From positions 1-7,338 of the forward strand of contig CALBET010001065.1 of the NCBI GenBank assembly GCA_937888665.1: DNA of 7,338 nt, read 5' to 3'. Position numbers and translations under genes: made by a program. Position 1 is the stretch's first letter, and every line of letters starts with the position of its first letter. This document shows positions 4,264 to 7,338 of this stretch, piece after piece. The stretch comes from an uncultured Acidobacteriota bacterium (GTDB taxonomy: Bacteria > Acidobacteriota > Vicinamibacteria > Vicinamibacterales > UBA8438). Below the pieces are notes generated by a model that saw nothing but the letters and a program-made list of their open reading frames with translations, did not search any database and was not told where the DNA came from.

Positions 4264-4524
4264 CTACGGGCAGGTCGCAACGTCGTTCCCGAGTCCGGGC
4301 CGGATGCCGACCAGGGCGCCGTCGGTGGTGATGTCCAGGTTGTAGACCTCGAGATCGGACACTTCGAAGCTGTAGAAGTCGGCTTCCCCTTGGCCGACGA
4401 ATGGAGGAAAGACATGGATTGGAGAAGACAACGGTAGGGCAGGTGGGGGCGGCTGCGCAGAGGCGGACAACGCGCCGACCCCCAACGCCGATGCGCCGAC
4501 CCCTACCCAGGTTACAATACCCAC
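4264..4524 (-). pseudogene. possible remnant of a secreted PPC-like protein
   Basis: An 86-codon minus-strand frame from GTG 4524. It begins with a hydrophobic stretch ending ASA-Q (cleavage about 23/24), then a proline-rich linker. Residues ~45-80 (GQGEADFYSFEVSDLEVYNL, then DITTDGALVGI) resemble the first half of a bacterial pre-peptidase C-terminal (PPC) type beta-sandwich. The frame then stops where such a domain would continue. Signs of decay: it is far too short, an in-frame TAA directly precedes the GTG, the hydrophobic leader lacks basic residues, and no ribosome binding site is seen. I found no clear continuation in the other minus-strand frames. It is the only minus-strand candidate in the window. 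It could be a chance frame in GC-rich DNA, though the PPC-like stretch argues against that. Confidence 0.4.
4472..4503. repeat. short tandem-like direct repeat
   Basis: GCGCCGACCCC occurs at 4472-4482 and again at 4493-4503, exactly 21 bases apart. On the minus strand this spacing is seven codons and gives the repeated GVGA segments of the hydrophobic leader of the possible PPC-like remnant. That is consistent with a small in-frame duplication. Confidence 0.5.
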
Positions 4525-4588
4525 TTAGCAGACGAGTGAGAACGGCTCGACAGCCGCCGGCGGGCGGACGTCCGATCGAGAGGACCAC

Positions 4589-7021
4589 GTGGTGAGAGTG
4601 ACTCGAGTGACGGCCAGGCGAACGGCGGTGGGCGTCAGCTTGGCGCTCTGTGTCGGCGCCTCGGCGCCGATCAGCCGGGCGCAATCGCCGGGAGCGACCG
4701 GCGCCCAACGCGCGATGCTGAACCAGTATTGCGTGGGGTGCCACAACGATCGCACCCGTGAGGCAGGTCTGAGCCTCCAGACCATCGATGCGGCGCACGT
4801 GGGCCAGATCCCCGACGAGGTCGAGGCGTGGGAGAAGGTGGCTCGTAAGCTTCGAGCGCGGGCGATGCCCCCTCCTGGGCGGCCGCGTCCGGTTGACGCA
4901 GCGTACGACACACTGGCCGCGTCGCTCGAAACCGCCCTCGACGAAGCCGCCGCCGCCGCCCCGAACCCCGGCCAGCCACCCGTTCATCGACTGAATCGCG
5001 TCGAGTATCGCAACGCCATCCGGGATCTCCTGGCGCTGGATGTCGACGAGCGGGAGCTGCTGCCACCAGACGAGTCCGGGTATGGCTTCGACAACATCGC
5101 CGATATTCTCGCGGTCTCCCCGGTGCTGCTCGACCGCTACATGGTGGCGGCGGAGAAGATCAGCCGGTTGGCCCTCGGCAACGCCGCGGCGATCCGTCCC
5201 TCCGTCGAGAAACACACCGTGCCCTACACCCAGTGGCAGGAAGGCCGCGGGAGTGAGGAACTGCCGTTCGGCTCTCGAGGCGGTCTCGCGGTGCGGCATC
5301 ATTTCCCGCTGGATGGCGAATACGTCATCACGTTGAGACTGCAGCGAGCCTACGGGAACCACATCCGTGGCTTGGGGGAAGAGAACGACATCGAGCTTCG
5401 GCTTGACCGTCGGCGGATTGAAACATTTACCGTGGGCGGGGATGGGGAGCGTGCGCCCTGGGATGACGTGTCGAGACCGACGTTCTACGAGCAGACGGCC
5501 GACGAGAACCTCGAGGTGCGGCTGGAGGTGAAGGCCGGCATGCGGCTGATCAGCGCCGCCTTCCTCGACAAGGCCGCGGTCGCGGAAGGCGTGCTTGAGC
5601 CACGTCCCGCGGTCTCCAGCCTGGCGTACTCGCGTGATCGGAATGCGGCGATGGCGCTCGACAGCATCACCGTCAGCGGGCCATTCAACGCGCGCACGCC
5701 GGAGGACACGCCCAGTCGTGACCGCGTGTTCGTCTGTTATCCGTCGACCGGGGCGTCGGAGGCTGAGGCAGAGTCGTGCGCCGACGATATTTTCTCCTCG
5801 CTCGCGCGCCGGGCATTCCGCCGACCGGTCACCCCGACCGATATCGCTCCGCTGATGTCTCTGTATCGAGAGGGGCGCAGTGAAGGCGACTTCGAGACCG
5901 GTATTCAGTTCGCGCTGCAAGGCGTGCTGATCGATCCGGAGTTCCTCTTCCGCGTGGAGCGCGACCCCGACGGGGTGGCGCCGGGCACCGCCTTTGCGTT
6001 GAGCGGGATGGAGCTCGCGTCGCGGCTGTCGTTCTTTCTGTGGAGCACGATCCCGGATGACGAGCTGCTCGAGGTGGCCGAGCGCGGGGCGCTCAGACAC
6101 CGCGCCACCCTGGAGCAGCAGGTCTCGCGTATGCTGCGTGATCCGCGGTCGGATGCGCTCATCGACAATTTCTTTGGTCAGTGGTTGCTGCTGCGCAACA
6201 TGACCGCGGCGTCGCCGGACCCCGACGCGTTTCTCGATTTCGACGAGAACCTACGCCAGGCGATGACTCGGGAGACGGCGCTGTTTGTCGAGAGCCAGGT
6301 ACGCGACGACCGGAGCGCGCTGGACCTGCTGCGTGCGGATTATTCCTATGTGAACGCGCGGCTTGCCCGGCACTACGGCATGCCGAATGTGTATGGGAAT
6401 CACTTCCGCCGGGTCCTGGTGGATGGCGACCGCGGCGGCTTGTTGGGGCAGGGGAGCATCCTGACCGTCACGTCCTATCCGAACCGGACCTCGCCGACGA
6501 AACGGGGTCTGTGGGTGCTGGAGAATCTGCTGGGCTCGCCGCCGCCGCCGCCGCCGCCCGACGTTCCCGGGTTGCCGGACGCCGACCACGGCGACACGGG
6601 GCGCACGCTGTCGATGCGCGAACGGATGGAAGTGCATCGTACGAGTCCGGTCTGTGCGAGCTGTCACGTGCTGATGGATCCATTGGGCTTCTCGCTCGAG
6701 AACTTCGACGGTATCGGGGCGTGGCGGACCGACGAGCGCGGCGCGCCGATCAACGCCTCCAGCACGCTGCCTGACGGGACGAGCTTCGAGGGCCCCTCCG
6801 GTCTGCGCGACCTGCTGCTTGGCCAAGAGGAGCGGTTCGCGGAGACGGTCACCGAGAAGCTGTTGACCTACGCCCTCGGCCGAGGGGTCGAGTACTACGA
6901 TCGACCGGCGGTGCGCACCATCACCCGGGATGCCGCGGCGGAAGACTACCGCTGGTCATCGCTGATCGTGGGGATCGTCGACAGCACGCCGTTTCAGATG
7001 AGGAGATCGCGCGAGCCATGA
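4589..7021 (+). CDS. dihaem DUF1592 domain-containing protein
   Basis: An 810-residue exported haem protein of the planctomycete/acidobacterial DUF1592 type; the biochemical role is unknown. A basic, hydrophobic leader (1-31) is followed by a cytochrome c-like domain with haem motif CVGCH (48-52) and MPPPG with the likely axial Met93. Next come a DUF1587 block (VHRLNRVEYRNAIRDLL, ~132-196), a beta-rich middle region (~200-375), DUF1595 (~396-457, ARRAFRRPV), DUF1592 (~467-595, ELASRLSFFLW), DUF1588 (~612-712, with SYPNRTSPTKRG, a seven-proline run 651-657 and a second haem motif CASCH at 689-693) and DUF1585 (~727-802). All blocks are present in the usual order, so it appears complete. The start is GTG 4589 or 4592; GAGAGGA (4578-4584) fits either. 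Its stop overlaps the next start as ATGA, so it is translationally coupled to the DUF1552 gene. It is probably periplasmic. Confidence 0.93.
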   Translation: MVRVTRVTARRTAVGVSLALCVGASAPISRAQSPGATGAQRAMLNQYCVGCHNDRTREAGLSLQTIDAAHVGQIPDEVEAWEKVARKLRARAMPPPGRPRPVDAAYDTLAASLETALDEAAAAAPNPGQPPVHRLNRVEYRNAIRDLLALDVDERELLPPDESGYGFDNIADILAVSPVLLDRYMVAAEKISRLALGNAAAIRPSVEKHTVPYTQWQEGRGSEELPFGSRGGLAVRHHFPLDGEYVITLRLQRAYGNHIRGLGEENDIELRLDRRRIETFTVGGDGERAPWDDVSRPTFYEQTADENLEVRLEVKAGMRLISAAFLDKAAVAEGVLEPRPAVSSLAYSRDRNAAMALDSITVSGPFNARTPEDTPSRDRVFVCYPSTGASEAEAESCADDIFSSLARRAFRRPVTPTDIAPLMSLYREGRSEGDFETGIQFALQGVLIDPEFLFRVERDPDGVAPGTAFALSGMELASRLSFFLWSTIPDDELLEVAERGALRHRATLEQQVSRMLRDPRSDALIDNFFGQWLLLRNMTAASPDPDAFLDFDENLRQAMTRETALFVESQVRDDRSALDLLRADYSYVNARLARHYGMPNVYGNHFRRVLVDGDRGGLLGQGSILTVTSYPNRTSPTKRGLWVLENLLGSPPPPPPPDVPGLPDADHGDTGRTLSMRERMEVHRTSPVCASCHVLMDPLGFSLENFDGIGAWRTDERGAPINASSTLPDGTSFEGPSGLRDLLLGQEERFAETVTEKLLTYALGRGVEYYDRPAVRTITRDAAAEDYRWSSLIVGIVDSTPFQMRRSREP
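6539..6559 (+). repeat. CCG trinucleotide run in the DUF1588 linker
   Basis: Six CCG codons plus CCC encode Pro651-Pro657. A proline run before the second haem motif is usual in DUF1588 proteins, but the near-pure CCG codon choice makes it a simple repeat liable to slippage and length variation in multiples of three. Confidence 0.7.
7001..7005 (+). promoter_or_regulatory. ribosome binding site of the DUF1552 gene
   Basis: AGGAG lies inside the end of the DUF1592-family gene, 12 bases before ATG 7018. The distance is long, but overlap-type coupling may help. The second ATG at 7021 would be 15 bases away and is less likely. Confidence 0.5.
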
Positions 7022-7338
7022 TGGTCACGAAAAAGCACCTCCCGCGTCGTACCTTCCTCCGGGGCCTTGGCGTGACGCTGGCCCTGCCGCTGCTCGACAG
7101 CATGGTGCCGGCGTTCGGCACGGCGCAGACCCGGGCGGCCGAAGCGGTGCGGCGACTCGGCATTGTCTACGTGCCCAACGGCATGTTCATGCCGAACTGG
7201 ACGCCGGCTGTCGAGGGCGGTCCCCTCGAGATCACCCAGACGCTCCAGCCGCTGGCGCGGTTCAAAGATCGGATGCTGATGGTCAGCGGGCTCTGCAGCG
7301 AGGAAGGCATCGCGCAGCCCGGTGAGGGGGCCGGAGAC
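7018..7338 (+). CDS. DUF1552 domain-containing protein, N-terminal part (3' end outside window)
   Basis: The first 107 residues are visible and the frame is open at the right edge. The N-terminus carries a twin-arginine signal: RRTFLRG at residues 10-16, then a hydrophobic stretch (LGVTLALPLLDSMVPA) and a probable cleavage around residues 33-37. Folding before export, possibly with a cofactor, is therefore likely. The mature start, RRLGIVYVPNGMFMPNWTP, then LQPLARFKDRMLMVSGL, follows the DUF1552 pattern; full-length members are ~400-480 residues and of unknown function. The gene overlaps the DUF1592-family gene by four bases (ATGA, 7018-7021), the standard arrangement for this pair. By analogy with the similarly paired DUF1501/DUF1549-type genes, the two may form an exported haem protein plus partner enzyme. 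That is inference. Confidence 0.9.
   Translation, partial: MMVTKKHLPRRTFLRGLGVTLALPLLDSMVPAFGTAQTRAAEAVRRLGIVYVPNGMFMPNWTPAVEGGPLEITQTLQPLARFKDRMLMVSGLCSEEGIAQPGEGAGD

Larger units (their letters stand above)
4109..4588. other. long gap with no plus-strand gene
   Basis: In these 480 bases no plus-strand frame looks like a protein. Bases 4109-4263 hold nothing I recognise. Bases 4264-4524 contain a possible minus-strand remnant (listed separately). The last 60 bases lead into the DUF1592-family gene. TACAAT at 4513-4518 could be a -10 box but no -35 partner is visible. Confidence 0.5.

Noticed and set aside
4513..4518. TACAAT as the promoter of the DUF1592-family gene
   Set aside because: No -35 element at suitable spacing and no TGn extension; kept only as a note in the gap description.
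4178..6100. 640-residue open frame on the minus strand
   Set aside because: It lies opposite the well-supported DUF1592-family gene, and its product is arginine/histidine-rich without domains. Long antisense frames are expected in GC-rich DNA.
6539..6559. CCG repeat as a phase-variation switch
   Set aside because: The unit is three bases, so length changes keep the frame, and a proline run at this point is normal for DUF1588 proteins.
6251..6826. 191-residue open frame on the minus strand
   Set aside because: Also antisense to the DUF1592-family gene, with an unusual composition (RRRRRR, Gln/His-rich) and no recognisable motif.

Overview
This is GC-rich bacterial DNA with compact, mostly plus-strand genes. 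A DUF5916 outer-membrane-type protein and the DUF1592/DUF1552 pair (a planctomycete-type haem protein with a Tat-exported partner) suggest Acidobacteriota, perhaps the Vicinamibacteria, or a related Gram-negative such as Planctomycetota. That placement is inferred from gene content; the window holds no rRNA or marker gene that would settle it.

Layout. Bases 3-506 are the C-terminus of a DUF5916-type protein. Bases 643-1473 encode a complete HpcH/HpaI-family aldolase with all expected catalytic residues. A 311-base gap (1474-1784) rich in hairpins leads to a cytoplasmic cyclophilin-type prolyl isomerase (1785-2309). That gene is followed by a very strong hairpin (2331-2366). Next come a short lipoprotein whose tail looks like a fragment of a cyclase-family (kynurenine-formamidase-like) enzyme (2444-2704) and, overlapping it by GTGA, an outer-membrane beta-barrel resembling lipid A oxidase LpxQ (2701-3495).

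Bases 3460-3833 are the most structured part of the window. A ~54-bp sequence lies at both ends in inverted orientation, and a third, shorter copy of its core sits between them. The left 168 bp form one long imperfect palindrome. The left copy supplies the last codons of the beta-barrel gene. The right copy ends in an extended -10-like box (TGCTAGAAT) placed so that transcription of the next gene, a DUF4404 protein (3842-4108), could begin at or next to its ATG, giving a leaderless mRNA.

Bases 4109-4588 hold no convincing plus-strand gene. On the minus strand there is a short possible remnant of a secreted PPC-like protein (4264-4524). From 4589 to the end is an operon of a dihaem DUF1592-family protein (810 aa, two CXXCH motifs) overlapping by ATGA a Tat-signal DUF1552 protein that runs off the right edge. 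The two are commonly neighbours and probably act together in the cell envelope; their biochemical role is not established.

No rRNA, tRNA, CRISPR array, transposase or integrase was seen. I did not find a clear new multi-gene system. The points most worth following are the palindromic repeat cluster and its overlap with gene ends, and the truncated cyclase-like lipoprotein coupled to an LpxQ-like barrel.
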